Positions 9,689 to 20,348 of a stretch of DNA of 64,000 nucleotides are shown here, one piece after another (positions within the stretch are counted from its first letter, which is position 1; the number at the start of each line of letters is the position of its first letter). Both the position numbers and the translations under genes were made by a program. The notes below the pieces were generated by a model that was given only the letters and a program-made list of their open reading frames with translations, did no database searches and was not told the origin of the DNA. The stretch is from Dokdonella fugitiva (GTDB lineage Bacteria; Pseudomonadota; Gammaproteobacteria; Xanthomonadales; Rhodanobacteraceae): assembly GCF_004342425.1 (NCBI RefSeq), contig NZ_SLWQ01000004.1:224019-288018 (forward strand). The letters are read 5' to 3'.

Positions 9689-10408
9689 TCACGCGGCGCA
9701 CCAGTGGACATGGAGAGGCGTGCTGCCGACATCAAGCGCTGCGCGCACCGGCGCGTGCAGCGCGTCCTCGTTCACGGCGCGTTCGAACACCGAGCGTTTG
9801 GCACCGCCGCGCAGCAGGAGCAGTCGTGTCGGAGCGCCGGCCCAGCCGGCCGGCGTGAGGCTGATGCGCCGCGGCCAGCGCCCCGCTCCGGCGCAGCCTT
9901 GCGCATCGATCGCGGCATACGGCTCGGCGGTCGAGAGCGCGGCGGCGAGGCCGCGCGAACCCGGGAACAGCGATGCCGTATGTGCGTCCTCGCCCATCCC
10001 GAGCACGACCGCGGCGAGCTCGAGCGTGCCGCTCGCTGCACGCAGGCGTGCATTGGCTGCCTGGACCGCCGCGTCGAGCACGGCGTGCGCCGGGCGCAAG
10101 GGCCAGAACTCCGCGGCCGCCGCGGCCCCCGTCAGCAGCGTCTCCGCGGCGAGTCGCGCATTGCTGCCGTCGGCGTCGAGTTCGACGTCCCGCTCGTCGA
10201 CGAGCGAGACGACGACGCGCGACCAGTCGAGCTGCTCCGCGGCGAGTGCGCGATGCACGGGCGCGGGCGTGCTTCCTCCCGAGACCAGGATCAGCGCGCG
10301 CGGCGAGCGTGCGAGCGCCGCGACGAGCGCGTCGCGCAACGCGCCGGCCGCACCGCGCGCCCACGTCGATTCGTCGGTACTCGCATGCCAGACGTGACGC
10401 GCGGTCAT
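9689..10408 (-). CDS. pgl: 6-phosphogluconolactonase (DevB type)
   Basis: This 239-residue protein hydrolyses 6-phosphogluconolactone. It shows the sugar-isomerase-like fold markers of the DevB/Pgl family: [37 protein letters not shown] and the catalytic-region [14 protein letters not shown]. The start overlaps the glk stop in an ATGA arrangement (10405-10408). It sits in pathway order between zwf/glk and edd. Confidence 0.94.
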   Translation of the reverse strand: MTARHVWHASTDESTWARGAAGALRDALVAALARSPRALILVSGGSTPAPVHRALAAEQLDWSRVVVSLVDERDVELDADGSNARLAAETLLTGAAAAAEFWPLRPAHAVLDAAVQAANARLRAASGTLELAAVVLGMGEDAHTASLFPGSRGLAAALSTAEPYAAIDAQGCAGAGRWPRRISLTPAGWAGAPTRLLLLRGGAKRSVFERAVNEDALHAPVRAALDVGSTPLHVHWCAA

Positions 10409-11409
10409 GCCGGATCCCCTGCGCGCGTCAACGCGCGACCGGCATCGAGCACCGCCAGCGCGGCCGCGCCGAGCAAGCCCGCATCCTCATGCAGCACCGC
10501 GATCGTCGGCACGCCGGCGAGCACGCGCGCATAGCGGCCCTTGGCCTCGAAGCGGCGGCGGAATTCGCCGGCGTCGAGGCGCGCGAGCAGTTTCGGCGTG
10601 AGCCCGCCCGCGACGTAGACGCCGTCCCAGGCGCCGAACGCGAGCGCGAAATCGCCGGCGATCGAGCCGAGCATCGCGCAGAAGCGGTCGAGCGTCGCAC
10701 TGCACGCGGGGTCGTCCGCGGCCGCGGCGGTGATCGACTCCGGCGTTTCGCGTGGCGGCGCGTGCGGATGCAGCGCCGCATGCAGGTTGACGAGGCCGGA
10801 GCCGCACAGCACGCGTTCGGCCGAAACACGACCGAAGCGCGGCATCAGCCGGCGCAGGACTTCGAGTTCGACCTCGTCGCCGGGCGCGAAGCCGACATGG
10901 CCGCCTTCGGTCTCGAGCGCGACGTAGCGCCCCTGCTCCACGATGAGGCCACCGACGCCGAGGCCGGTGCCGGGGCCGACGATCGCATACGTGCAACGCC
11001 GGCGCGGATCGGCCGCGCGATGCGTGCCGCCGAGCGGATGCACGTCGCGCGCGCCGAGCAAGGGAACGCAGTGGCTCATCGCGGCGAAGTCGTTGACGAT
11101 GCGCAGTTCGTCGAGGGCGAGCTCTGCCATCAGCGCGCTGCGCGAGAGCAGCCAGGGATGATTCGTCATCCGCACGCTGTCGCCGGTGACCGGGCCGGCG
11201 ACCGCGAACACGCCGCGGCGCGGGCGCTGCGGCAGGGCTTCCAGGTAGTCGCGCGCAGCATCACCGAAGCCGGCGAAATCGGCCACGCGCCGGCGCCGCA
11301 CGCTGCCATCGAGCAGCGGCATCGGCGCGCCGGTGTCGGCGAGCGCGAAGCGCACGTTGGTGCCGCCGACGTCGGCGAGCAGCACCCACTCGCCGGCGGC
11401 GCGCTCCAT
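10405..11409 (-). CDS. glk: Glucokinase
   Basis: The 334-residue product phosphorylates glucose with ATP. The phosphate-binding motif LLADVGGTNVRFAL is at residues 10-24, followed by VAGPVTGDSVRMTNHPW, IVNDFAAMSH, GPGTGLGVGGLI and ETEGGHVGFAP, all typical of the E. coli-type Glk family (PF02685). Its ATG shares one base with the zwf stop (TGATG at 11407-11411), so translation is coupled. Glucose released by the co-transcribed beta-glucosidase is its likely substrate; no PTS component is present in the window. Confidence 0.95.
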   Translation of the reverse strand: MERAAGEWVLLADVGGTNVRFALADTGAPMPLLDGSVRRRRVADFAGFGDAARDYLEALPQRPRRGVFAVAGPVTGDSVRMTNHPWLLSRSALMAELALDELRIVNDFAAMSHCVPLLGARDVHPLGGTHRAADPRRRCTYAIVGPGTGLGVGGLIVEQGRYVALETEGGHVGFAPGDEVELEVLRRLMPRFGRVSAERVLCGSGLVNLHAALHPHAPPRETPESITAAAADDPACSATLDRFCAMLGSIAGDFALAFGAWDGVYVAGGLTPKLLARLDAGEFRRRFEAKGRYARVLAGVPTIAVLHEDAGLLGAAALAVLDAGRALTRAGDPA

Positions 11410-12854
11410 CACGCCGTGCGCGCCGCGCGCGCGCGCTCGGCCGAGGTCGGCAGGTTGCGCAGGAAATCGGCGGCCGCGCCCGGCCCCCAGCTGCCGGCCA
11501 TGTACGGCAGGATCGGCGCATCGGACTCGCGCCAGGCCGATTCGATGCTGTCGATCCAGGCCCATGCCGCTTCGACCTCGTCGCTGCGCACGAACAGGGT
11601 CGAGTTGCCGTTGAGCGCATCCAGCAGCAGCCGTTCGTAGGCGATGCGCCGACGCAGCGGCGGCTCCATCGACAGGTCCAGCGGCAGCGGCTGCAGTTGC
11701 AGCGCTCCCCATTCCGGCCCGGCGAGGCTGCTCATGAGTTCGAGCTCGATGTTCTCGCTCGGCTGCAGGCGCAGCACGAGGCGGTTCGGGCTCGCGCGTT
11801 CGCGCCGCGGTTTCTCGAACAGCCAGTGCGAAGTCGGCCGGAAGTTCACGACCACCTGGGTCACGCGCTGCGCGAGCCGCTTGCCGGTGCACAGTCGGAA
11901 CGGCACGCCCGCCCAGCGCCAGTTGTCGATCGATGCGCGCAGCGCGACGAAGGTCTCGACCGGCTCGCGCCCCTTCACGGCCTGCAGCTGGAAGCCGCGC
12001 ACGGGTTCGCCGTCGACGAGGCCGGCCTCGTAGCGGCCACGCACCGATTCGGTGCCCACGCCGTCGGCACGGAACGGCCGCAGCGCACGCAGCACCTTGA
12101 CCTTCTCGTCGCGCAGCACGTCGGCGTCGAGCGACGCGGGCGGCTCCATCGCGACGAGGCAGAGCAGCTGCAGCACGTGGTTCTGCACCATGTCACGCAG
12201 CGCGCCGTAGTCGGCGTAGTAGCTCTCGCGGCCGTCCACGCCGGCCGTTTCGGCGACGAGGATGTCGACCGACTCGATCCAGCGGTGTTGCCACACCGCT
12301 TCGAGCAGGGTGTTGCCGAAGCGCAGCGCGAGCAGGTTCTGCACCGCCGCCTTGCCGAGGTAATGGTCGATGCGGAAGATGCGGTCCTCGCCGAGGCAGG
12401 CGTCCAGCGCGGCGTTGATCGCGCGCGCCGAGGCGAGGTCGCTGCCGATCGGCTTCTCCAGCACGAGGCGCGAGGGCGCTTCCAGCAGGCCGGCCGCCTT
12501 GAGCCCCTGCGCGATCGTCACGAACAGGTACGGCGGCGTCGCGAGGTAGCTCACGCAGCGACCGCTGATGCCGGCGAGCGCCGGCGCGATCGCCGCCGCG
12601 TCGGCGAGGTCGACGTGCACGTACTCGACGCACGCGAGCAAGGCCGCGACCGCATCGCTGCCGGCCGCTTCCCTGGCGAGCTTGTCGCCGAGCCAGGCGC
12701 GGAATTCCTCCGTCGACATCGGCTGGCGTGCGACCGCGACGATGCGGAATCCGCCGGGCAGCAGGGCGTCCACGGACAGGTGCAGCAGCGACGGGAACAA
12801 CTGGCGCGCGGCAAGGTCGCCGGTGGCGCCGAACAGCAGCAGCGTGTCGTGCAA
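11409..12854 (-). CDS. zwf: Glucose-6-phosphate 1-dehydrogenase, TTG start
   Basis: The 481-residue product oxidises glucose 6-phosphate to 6-phosphogluconolactone. The NADP-binding GATGDLAARQLFPSL lies at residues 9-23; LEKPIG, the catalytic FRIDHYLGKAAVQN and QNHVLQLL follow. The only well-placed start is a TTG at 12854, six bases after a perfect AAGGAGG ribosome binding site. It puts the Rossmann motif where other Zwf proteins have it, whereas the nearest upstream ATG would overlap the beta-glucosidase gene. The stop overlaps the glk start by one base. It lies 55 bases downstream of bgl in the same operon. Confidence 0.94.
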   Translation of the reverse strand: MHDTLLLFGATGDLAARQLFPSLLHLSVDALLPGGFRIVAVARQPMSTEEFRAWLGDKLAREAAGSDAVAALLACVEYVHVDLADAAAIAPALAGISGRCVSYLATPPYLFVTIAQGLKAAGLLEAPSRLVLEKPIGSDLASARAINAALDACLGEDRIFRIDHYLGKAAVQNLLALRFGNTLLEAVWQHRWIESVDILVAETAGVDGRESYYADYGALRDMVQNHVLQLLCLVAMEPPASLDADVLRDEKVKVLRALRPFRADGVGTESVRGRYEAGLVDGEPVRGFQLQAVKGREPVETFVALRASIDNWRWAGVPFRLCTGKRLAQRVTQVVVNFRPTSHWLFEKPRRERASPNRLVLRLQPSENIELELMSSLAGPEWGALQLQPLPLDLSMEPPLRRRIAYERLLLDALNGNSTLFVRSDEVEAAWAWIDSIESAWRESDAPILPYMAGSWGPGAAADFLRNLPTSAERARAARTA

Positions 12855-12860
12855 GTGTCG

Positions 12861-12867
12861 CCTCCTT
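12861..12867 (-). promoter_or_regulatory. Shine-Dalgarno AAGGAGG that fixes the zwf TTG start
   Basis: Read on the minus strand the seven bases are AAGGAGG, a near-perfect complement to the 3' end of 16S rRNA. They are followed by six bases (CGACAC) and TTG at 12854. No ATG or GTG gives a comparable arrangement. Confidence 0.85.
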
Positions 12868-12909
12868 CTCGCGCGCCGCCGGGGCGGCCTGGACGCCTGC
12901 GCGGCGGGG

Positions 12910-14259
12910 CTACTCGGCGAGGGCGCGACCGTTGCTTCCGACGATCCTCGAATACAGCCGCGCGCTCCGCTTGGGCGTGCGCTTCTGCGTCTGGAAGTCG
13001 ACGTGCACGATGCCGAACCGCTTGGAGAAGCCGAGCGACCACTCGAGGTTGTCGAGCAGCGACCACGCCATGTAGCCGCGCACGTCGCAACCCATGCAAA
13101 TCGCCGCATGGATCGCCCGCAGGTGCTTGCGAAGGTAGTCCACGCGCAGCGGATCGTCCAGCGTGTCGCCGTCGGCGACCGGCGGGTCGTAGAACGCCGA
13201 GCCGTTCTCGGTGATGTAGACCGGTGGATTGCCGTAGCGGTCGCGCAGCCAGACGAGCGTGTCGGTGAGGCCCTGCGGGAACACTTCCCAGCCGGTTTCC
13301 GTATAGGTCGCGTGCTGCTTCACCGGCGCGGCCTTGAGCGGCCACGCCTGTTCGTCGTGACGCGTGACGCTGCGCGTGTAGTAGTTGAAGCCGACGTAGT
13401 CGATCGGCTGGCGGATCAGTTCGAAATCCTCGGCCGGCCATTGCGGCCACGCTTCGCCGAAGATCTCCTCGAGTTCATCGGGATAGCGACCGAAGAACAC
13501 CGGGTCGAGATACTGCCGGTTCATGTACGCATCGGCGCGGCGGACCGCGGCGCGATCCTCGGCGCTGTCGCTCGCCGCGTACTTCGGCTCGAGGTTCACG
13601 ACCAGGCCGATCGCATGCTTGCCTTCGGCGCGGTACGCCTGCACGGCCGCGCCGTGCGCGCGCAGCAGGTGGTGGGTCGCGATCGGCGCCTCGAAGCGGT
13701 TGCGGTGGCCGGGCGCGAGCGCGCCGTGCAGGTAGCCGCCGTCGGTGACGACCCACGGTTCGTTGAGCGTCGCCCACTTCTTCACGCGACCATCGAACCT
13801 GCGGTACATCACCGATGCGTACTCGGCGAACCAGTGCGCGATGTCGGGGTTGAGCCAGCCGCCGCGATCGTCGAGCGCGGCAGGCAGGTCCCAGTGGTAG
13901 AGCGTGAGCAGCGGCTCGATACCGTTTTCGAGCAGGGTGTCGACGAGGCGATCGTAGAAGTCGAGGCCGCCCGGGTTCACGCGGCCCTTGCCTTCCGGCA
14001 GGATGCGTGCCCAGGCCACGCTGAAGCGGTACGCCTTGAGGCCAAGTTCGCGCATGAGGCGCACGTCGTCCTTGTAGCGGCGGTAGTGATCGCAGGCGAC
14101 GTCGCCGGTGTCGCCGTCGTGGACCATGCCCGGCGTGCGCACGAAGCGATGCCAGATGCTCGGCCCGGCACCATCGACGAGTGGCGAGCCTTCGATCTGG
14201 TACGCCGACGTCGCGCTGCCCCAGAGGAAGCCTTGCGGAAACTCGAACGCCTGGCTCAT
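12910..14259 (-). CDS. GH1 family beta-glucosidase
   Basis: This 449-residue protein has the complete GH1 signature: FLWGSATSAYQIEG at residues 11-24, YHWDLP near 121, acid/base Glu167 in TLNEPW, FNYYTRS near 291, nucleophile Glu351 in YITENGS, and the C-terminal AWSLLDNLEWS. There is no signal peptide, so it should act in the cytoplasm on imported beta-glucosides and release glucose for glk. It is the first gene of the Entner-Doudoroff operon. A LacI-type operator lies 41 bases upstream of its ATG. The chosen ATG places the FLWG motif at the usual distance from the N terminus. Confidence 0.95.
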   Translation of the reverse strand: MSQAFEFPQGFLWGSATSAYQIEGSPLVDGAGPSIWHRFVRTPGMVHDGDTGDVACDHYRRYKDDVRLMRELGLKAYRFSVAWARILPEGKGRVNPGGLDFYDRLVDTLLENGIEPLLTLYHWDLPAALDDRGGWLNPDIAHWFAEYASVMYRRFDGRVKKWATLNEPWVVTDGGYLHGALAPGHRNRFEAPIATHHLLRAHGAAVQAYRAEGKHAIGLVVNLEPKYAASDSAEDRAAVRRADAYMNRQYLDPVFFGRYPDELEEIFGEAWPQWPAEDFELIRQPIDYVGFNYYTRSVTRHDEQAWPLKAAPVKQHATYTETGWEVFPQGLTDTLVWLRDRYGNPPVYITENGSAFYDPPVADGDTLDDPLRVDYLRKHLRAIHAAICMGCDVRGYMAWSLLDNLEWSLGFSKRFGIVHVDFQTQKRTPKRSARLYSRIVGSNGRALAE

Positions 14260-14299
14260 CGCCCTTCCCTGCCTGTGCGGACCGCTGGAACTCGCGGCG

Positions 14300-14313
14300 T
14301 GAAAACGATTACA
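14300..14313. promoter_or_regulatory. LacI-family operator-like palindrome between bgl and the ABC ATPase gene
   Basis: The 14 bases TGAAAACGATTACA match the pattern TGwAAwCGwTTwCA, symmetric at 10 of 14 positions and centred on CG, as LacI-family operators are. The site is 41 bases upstream of bgl (minus strand) and about 117 bases upstream of the ATPase gene (plus strand), so one repressor could control both. No LacI-family gene is in the window. That it is functional is inference. Confidence 0.6.
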
Positions 14314-14429
14314 TTGCAGGATAGCGCAAGCGGTATCCGATGTGCAGCTATCTTGGCCCGACCCTCCGGCCCTGCGCCGGATGGAGGGATCCGCCCGATC
14401 GCACCGGGCAGCGACGCGACAGGCAGCCG

Positions 14430-15542
14430 ATGGCAACCGTCCGATTCGAGCACGTCCGCAAGGTCTACGAGAACGGCTACGTCGGCGTGGACGACGCCGA
14501 TTTCGAGATCGCGCACGGCGAGATGCTCGTGCTGGTGGGCCCGTCCGGCTGCGGCAAGTCGACCCTGCTGCGCATGGTCGCCGGGCTCGAAACGATCACC
14601 GCGGGCACGCTCTCGATCGGCGGGCGCGTCGTCAACGAGGTTTCGCCACGCGACCGCGACATCGCGATGGTGTTCCAGAACTATGCGCTCTATCCGCACA
14701 TGAGCGTCGCGGACAACCTCGCGTTCGGCCTCAGGCTGCGCGGCACGCCGAAGGCCGAACTCGAGCGCCGCGTCGCCGACGCGGCGGCGATGCTCGACCT
14801 CGGCCGCCTGCTGCCGCTCAAGCCCGCGCAACTCTCCGGCGGCCAGCGCCAGCGCGTCGCGCTCGGCCGCGCGCTCGTGCGCCAGCCGGCGGTGTTCCTG
14901 CTCGACGAGCCGCTGTCCAACCTCGATGCCAAGCTGCGCCTGTCCACGCGCGTCGAGATCGCCAAGCTGCATCGCGCGGTCGGCGCGACGATGATCTACG
15001 TGACGCACGACCAGATCGAGGCGATGACGCTCGGCCAGCGCATCGTCGTCATGCGCGACGGCCGCGTGCAGCAGATCGATGCGCCGATGCGCCTGTACGA
15101 ACGACCGGCGAACGCGTTCGTCGCGACCTTCGTCGGCAGCCCGAAGATGAACCTGCTCGAAGGACCGCTGTGCGAGCGCGACGGCACGCTGCGCGTGCGC
15201 ATCGCCGACGGCATCGAGCTCGCGCTCGCACCGCCGCCGGCGCTGCTGGCGAAGCTGCGGGCCTGCGCGGATCGCGGGATCATCGTCGGCCTGCGCCCGG
15301 AACACCTCCACGTCGCCCGCGACGACGACGATGACGCCGTCCCCGCGCGCGTCGAATCGGTCGAGCCGGTCGGCAACGAAGCGTTCCTCAACCTCGATTG
15401 CGGCGGGCGCGAACTCGTCGTGCGCCTGCCGCCGCACGACCTGCCGGCCGCCGGCGACGCGCTCCGGCTCGGCTACGACGCGGAGCGCATGCACTTCTTC
15501 GAACGCGAAGGTGGACGGCGCATCGACGCCGACGCGCCGTGA
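14430..15542 (+). CDS. ugpC: Sugar ABC transporter ATP-binding protein, UgpC/MalK type
   Basis: The 370-residue ATPase has Walker A GPSGCGKST at residues 37-45, a Q-loop in VFQNYALYPH near 82, the ABC signature LSGGQRQR at 135-142, Walker B FLLDEP near 156-161 and the switch histidine in VTHDQIEAM (His193). The C-terminal regulatory OB-like domain typical of MalK/UgpC follows from about residue 235 (FVGSPKMN, GLRPEHL). It probably energises the permeases encoded at 2212-3908. It is divergent from bgl, with the LacI-type operator between. The ATG at 14430 was chosen because ATVRFEHVRKVY is the standard N terminus; an earlier in-frame ATG at 14340 would overlap the promoter region. The symbol names the subfamily, not a proven substrate. 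Confidence 0.92.
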   Translation: MATVRFEHVRKVYENGYVGVDDADFEIAHGEMLVLVGPSGCGKSTLLRMVAGLETITAGTLSIGGRVVNEVSPRDRDIAMVFQNYALYPHMSVADNLAFGLRLRGTPKAELERRVADAAAMLDLGRLLPLKPAQLSGGQRQRVALGRALVRQPAVFLLDEPLSNLDAKLRLSTRVEIAKLHRAVGATMIYVTHDQIEAMTLGQRIVVMRDGRVQQIDAPMRLYERPANAFVATFVGSPKMNLLEGPLCERDGTLRVRIADGIELALAPPPALLAKLRACADRGIIVGLRPEHLHVARDDDDDAVPARVESVEPVGNEAFLNLDCGGRELVVRLPPHDLPAAGDALRLGYDAERMHFFEREGGRRIDADAP

Positions 15543-15658
15543 ATCGCCGCCTCGCCCGGTTCGTCGCGCTGTTCGTCCTCACGGCCTGCAGCGGCGCGAT
15601 CGCACGGGAAGGGATCGCCGATCATGCCTCGCCCGCCCCTTGGGCGTGGAGATCATGA
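15539..15658 (+). pseudogene. 39-codon ORF with lipoprotein-like signal peptide, probably a truncated gene
   Basis: A GTG at 15539 overlaps the ATPase stop (GTGA), as coupled genes in this region do. The frame encodes NRRLARFVALFVLTACSGAI, which looks like a basic n-region, a hydrophobic core and a lipobox TAC, then stops after 39 codons. The short mature part has no recognisable domain. The coupled start and leader suggest the 5' end of an exported transporter-associated or glycosidase gene whose body has been lost; a genuine tiny lipoprotein is the alternative. Confidence 0.35.
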
Positions 15659-15716
15659 ACGCGGCGGCTACGCGCTGCGGGAACGCGCCATCGCGCCAGG
15701 GGTGGACCGCTGACGT

Positions 15717-16208
15717 TCAGGCCGGTACGACGGCGGCGCGGCAGGCCGCGCAGATGCCGTGCACTTCGAGCGTCTGCGCTCGCGGGCGGAAGCCGCGCTC
15801 CTTCGCCTGCTCGGACAGCAGCCGGGATACGCGCTCGTCGCAGACTTCGACCGCCCCCGAGCACACGTCGCAGATCAGGAAAGGCACCTGGTGTGCCTCG
15901 TTCGGATGGTGGCAGCCGACGTAGGCATTGATCGACTCGAGCTTGTGGATGAAGCGGTTCTCGAGCAGGAAATCGAGGGCGCGGTACACCGTCGGCGGCG
16001 CCGCGCTGCCGTGTTCGTCCTTGAGGCGATCGAGCAGGTCGTAGGCCTTGACCGGCTTTTCCTCGGCGGCGATGAGTTCCAGCACGCGCAGCCGCAGCGG
16101 CGTCAGCCGCAACCCGCGCAGCTCGCACGCGCTCGACACCGCGCCGACGAACGCGTTCGCGTCGTGCTCGTGTTCGTGATGGTGGCTGTGTCGACTGGCG
16201 TGGCTCAT
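15717..16208 (-). CDS. zur: Fur-family zinc uptake regulator (Zur-like)
   Basis: This 163-residue protein is a Fur-family repressor. The winged helix includes LRGLRLTPLRLRVLELI and PPTVYRALDFLLENRFIHKLES. The dimerisation domain has ICDVC, and a second Cys pair, ICAAC, lies near the C terminus; such pairs bind structural zinc. AYVGCHHPNEAHQVPFLICDVC resembles Zur more than iron-sensing Fur. The N terminus carries a His-rich stretch (HSHHHEHEHD), a likely additional metal-binding tail. Start ATG 16208 was chosen because it keeps this tail next to the family start; an ATG at 16247 is possible. No zinc transporter gene is adjacent, so its targets lie elsewhere. Confidence 0.85.
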   Translation of the reverse strand: MSHASRHSHHHEHEHDANAFVGAVSSACELRGLRLTPLRLRVLELIAAEEKPVKAYDLLDRLKDEHGSAAPPTVYRALDFLLENRFIHKLESINAYVGCHHPNEAHQVPFLICDVCSGAVEVCDERVSRLLSEQAKERGFRPRAQTLEVHGICAACRAAVVPA

Positions 16209-16333
16209 GGCGGGCGTCCGGCGGCAGCCCATCTTAACGCCCGCCAAGAAGCCGCGGGAGCCATACGGATGCCGTCATGCCGTACATGCGACCGTGCCGC
16301 ATGAAGTAAAGGCTCCGCCTCATTCGCAGGAAG

Positions 16334-16735
16334 TCACCAGCTGCCGCGCTGCCGCTCGACGCGCTTGAGCGTCGAGCGCTCCGAACGCGCAGCCGCCGCG
16401 GCCAGGTTCACGCCGCAGTGCCGGCACGCCTTCGCACGCGGTACGTTGCCCTTCCCGCATTCGGGGCATTCGCCCAGGCCCGACTTCGACAGCAGGATCA
16501 CCGCCCAGCCGATCGGACCGAGCGCGGCTCCCCAGACGAGTCCCGCGAGCCAGCGGCCGCGCACCCAGCCGATCGCGAGGCCGACGACGGCGCAGCCGAT
16601 GGTGATGCCGATCGCCCATTGCCACAGCACGGGATCGAGCAGCACGCGCATGCAGGTCGCCAGGGCCGCGGGGGCGGAATCGGGATCGTTCGCATCGAGC
16701 GCGAGGAACGCGCTGATGCAGGTATCGAGCGCCAT
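16334..16735 (-). CDS. Small membrane protein with C-terminal zinc ribbon
   Basis: The 133-residue product has two hydrophobic segments (about residues 37-57, WQWAIGITIGCAVVGLAIGWV, and 62-82) followed by a zinc-ribbon-like CPECG-x(9)-CRHCG at about 90-107. No enzymatic motif is visible and I do not recognise a named family. It begins 9 bases after the gltX stop on the same strand, so the two are probably co-transcribed. Confidence 0.75.
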   Translation of the reverse strand: MALDTCISAFLALDANDPDSAPAALATCMRVLLDPVLWQWAIGITIGCAVVGLAIGWVRGRWLAGLVWGAALGPIGWAVILLSKSGLGECPECGKGNVPRAKACRHCGVNLAAAAARSERSTLKRVERQRGSW

Positions 16736-16744
16736 GCGTGGATC

Positions 16745-18145
16745 TCAGCCGGTTTTCGGAATCGCCGCCTCGATGCGGCGCAGGGCCTCGTCGCGCCCGG
16801 CGAGGAACACCGTGTGGTCGATCGACGGCGACACCTGCGTACCGGTCAGCGCGACGCGCAGCGGCTGGGCGATCTTGCCCATGCCCTCGCCGATCGCGGC
16901 CGCGGCGGCTTCGATCGCGGCGTGGATCGTCTCGACCTTCCACTCCGCGAGGCCGGCGAATTGCGCATGCGCCGCTTCGAGTGCGGCGCGCGCGGTCGGC
17001 GTCTTCAGGTGCTTGGCGACTGCCTGCTCGTCGTAGCCTTCCAGCGGTGCGTACCAGACGCGCGCCTTCTCGGCCATTTCCTTCAGCGTGCGCGCGCGGT
17101 CGCGCAGCGCGACGATGACATCGACCGGGTCGGGGCCCTCGCGCGGATCGATGCCGGCCGCGCGCAGCTGCCATTCGAAATGCGGCGCGAGCTCGAGCGG
17201 ATCGTCGTTCTTGAGGTACTGCTGGTTCAGCCACGACAGCTTCTCGAGGTCGAAGCGCGAGGCGGACTTGTTGACGTCCGCCGCGTCGAACAGCTCGATC
17301 ATCTCCTCGCGCGAGAAGATCTCCTGGTCGCCATGCGACCAGCCGAGGCGCACGAGGTAGTTGAGCAGCGCGTGCGGCAGGAAGCCGTCGTCGCGGTACT
17401 GCATCACGCTGACCGCGCCGTGGCGCTTGGACAGCTTCTGGCCGTCGGGCCCGAGGATCATCGGCAGGTGCGCGAAGCTCGGCACCGCCGCGCCGAGCGC
17501 GTGGTAGATGTTGACCTGGCGCGGCGTGTTGTTGACGTGGTCGTCGCCGCGGATCACGTCGGTGATCCGCATGTCGATGTCGTCGACGACGACGGCGAAG
17601 TTGTAGGTCGGGAAGCCGTCGGAGCGGATCAGCACGAGGTCGTCGAGTTCCTCGTTCGACCATTCGACGCGGCCCTTGACCTTGTCCTCGAACACGACAC
17701 TGCCGGCCGTCGGGTTCTTGAAGCGCAGCACGCGGTTCGGGTCGTCGCGGTACGGCAGGTTCTGCTCGCGGGCACGGCCGTCGTAGCGCGGCTTGAGGCC
17801 CTTCGCCATCGCCTCGGCGCGCATCGCCTCGATTTCCTCCTTCGACTCGTAGGCGTAGTACGCCTTGCCGGCCTTGAGCAGCTCCTCGGCGACGGCGCGG
17901 TAGCGGTCCATGCGCAGGGTCTGGTAGTACGGGCCTTCGTCGTGCGAGAGACCGAGCCAGTTCATGCCGTCGAGGATCGCCTGCACCGCGGCCTCGGTCG
18001 AACGCTCGCGGTCGGTGTCCTCGATGCGCAGGATGAACTCGCCGCCACGGTGCTTCGCCTCGAGCCAGCAGTACAGCGCGGTGCGCGCGCCACCGATGTG
18101 CAGGTAGCCGGTGGGACTGGGGGCGAATCGGGTACGGACGGTCAT
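16745..18145 (-). CDS. gltX: Glutamyl-tRNA synthetase
   Basis: This 466-residue class I synthetase attaches glutamate to tRNA-Glu. The HIGH-type motif appears as [13 protein letters not shown] from about residue 14, and the KMSKS-type loop as KLSKRHGA near 236. [11 protein letters not shown] and [12 protein letters not shown] are characteristic of GltX. The length is normal for the bacterial enzyme. The start at 18145 gives the canonical [16 protein letters not shown] terminus. Confidence 0.97.
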   Translation of the reverse strand: MTVRTRFAPSPTGYLHIGGARTALYCWLEAKHRGGEFILRIEDTDRERSTEAAVQAILDGMNWLGLSHDEGPYYQTLRMDRYRAVAEELLKAGKAYYAYESKEEIEAMRAEAMAKGLKPRYDGRAREQNLPYRDDPNRVLRFKNPTAGSVVFEDKVKGRVEWSNEELDDLVLIRSDGFPTYNFAVVVDDIDMRITDVIRGDDHVNNTPRQVNIYHALGAAVPSFAHLPMILGPDGQKLSKRHGAVSVMQYRDDGFLPHALLNYLVRLGWSHGDQEIFSREEMIELFDAADVNKSASRFDLEKLSWLNQQYLKNDDPLELAPHFEWQLRAAGIDPREGPDPVDVIVALRDRARTLKEMAEKARVWYAPLEGYDEQAVAKHLKTPTARAALEAAHAQFAGLAEWKVETIHAAIEAAAAAIGEGMGKIAQPLRVALTGTQVSPSIDHTVFLAGRDEALRRIEAAIPKTG

Positions 18146-18257
18146 CTGGATCGGCTTCGGCTTGAACGGCGCGCAAGTTTACCGGAGCCGCGGCGCACCG
18201 GTGTCGATGACCATCGATTGCGGGCAGAATGTCCGCTTCCCTCCGGAAGCCCGAGCC

Positions 18258-20297
<2,040 letters not shown>

Positions 20298-20348
20298 AGT
20301 CGGCGGCTGCCGCCGCGCGCACGCGGGCGAAGCCGATACGGAGTTCCC

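Noticed and set aside
12855..13109. Upstream ATG extension of zwf
   Set aside because: It would overlap the GH1 gene and place about 85 extra residues before the NADP-binding motif. The TTG with AAGGAGG is better.
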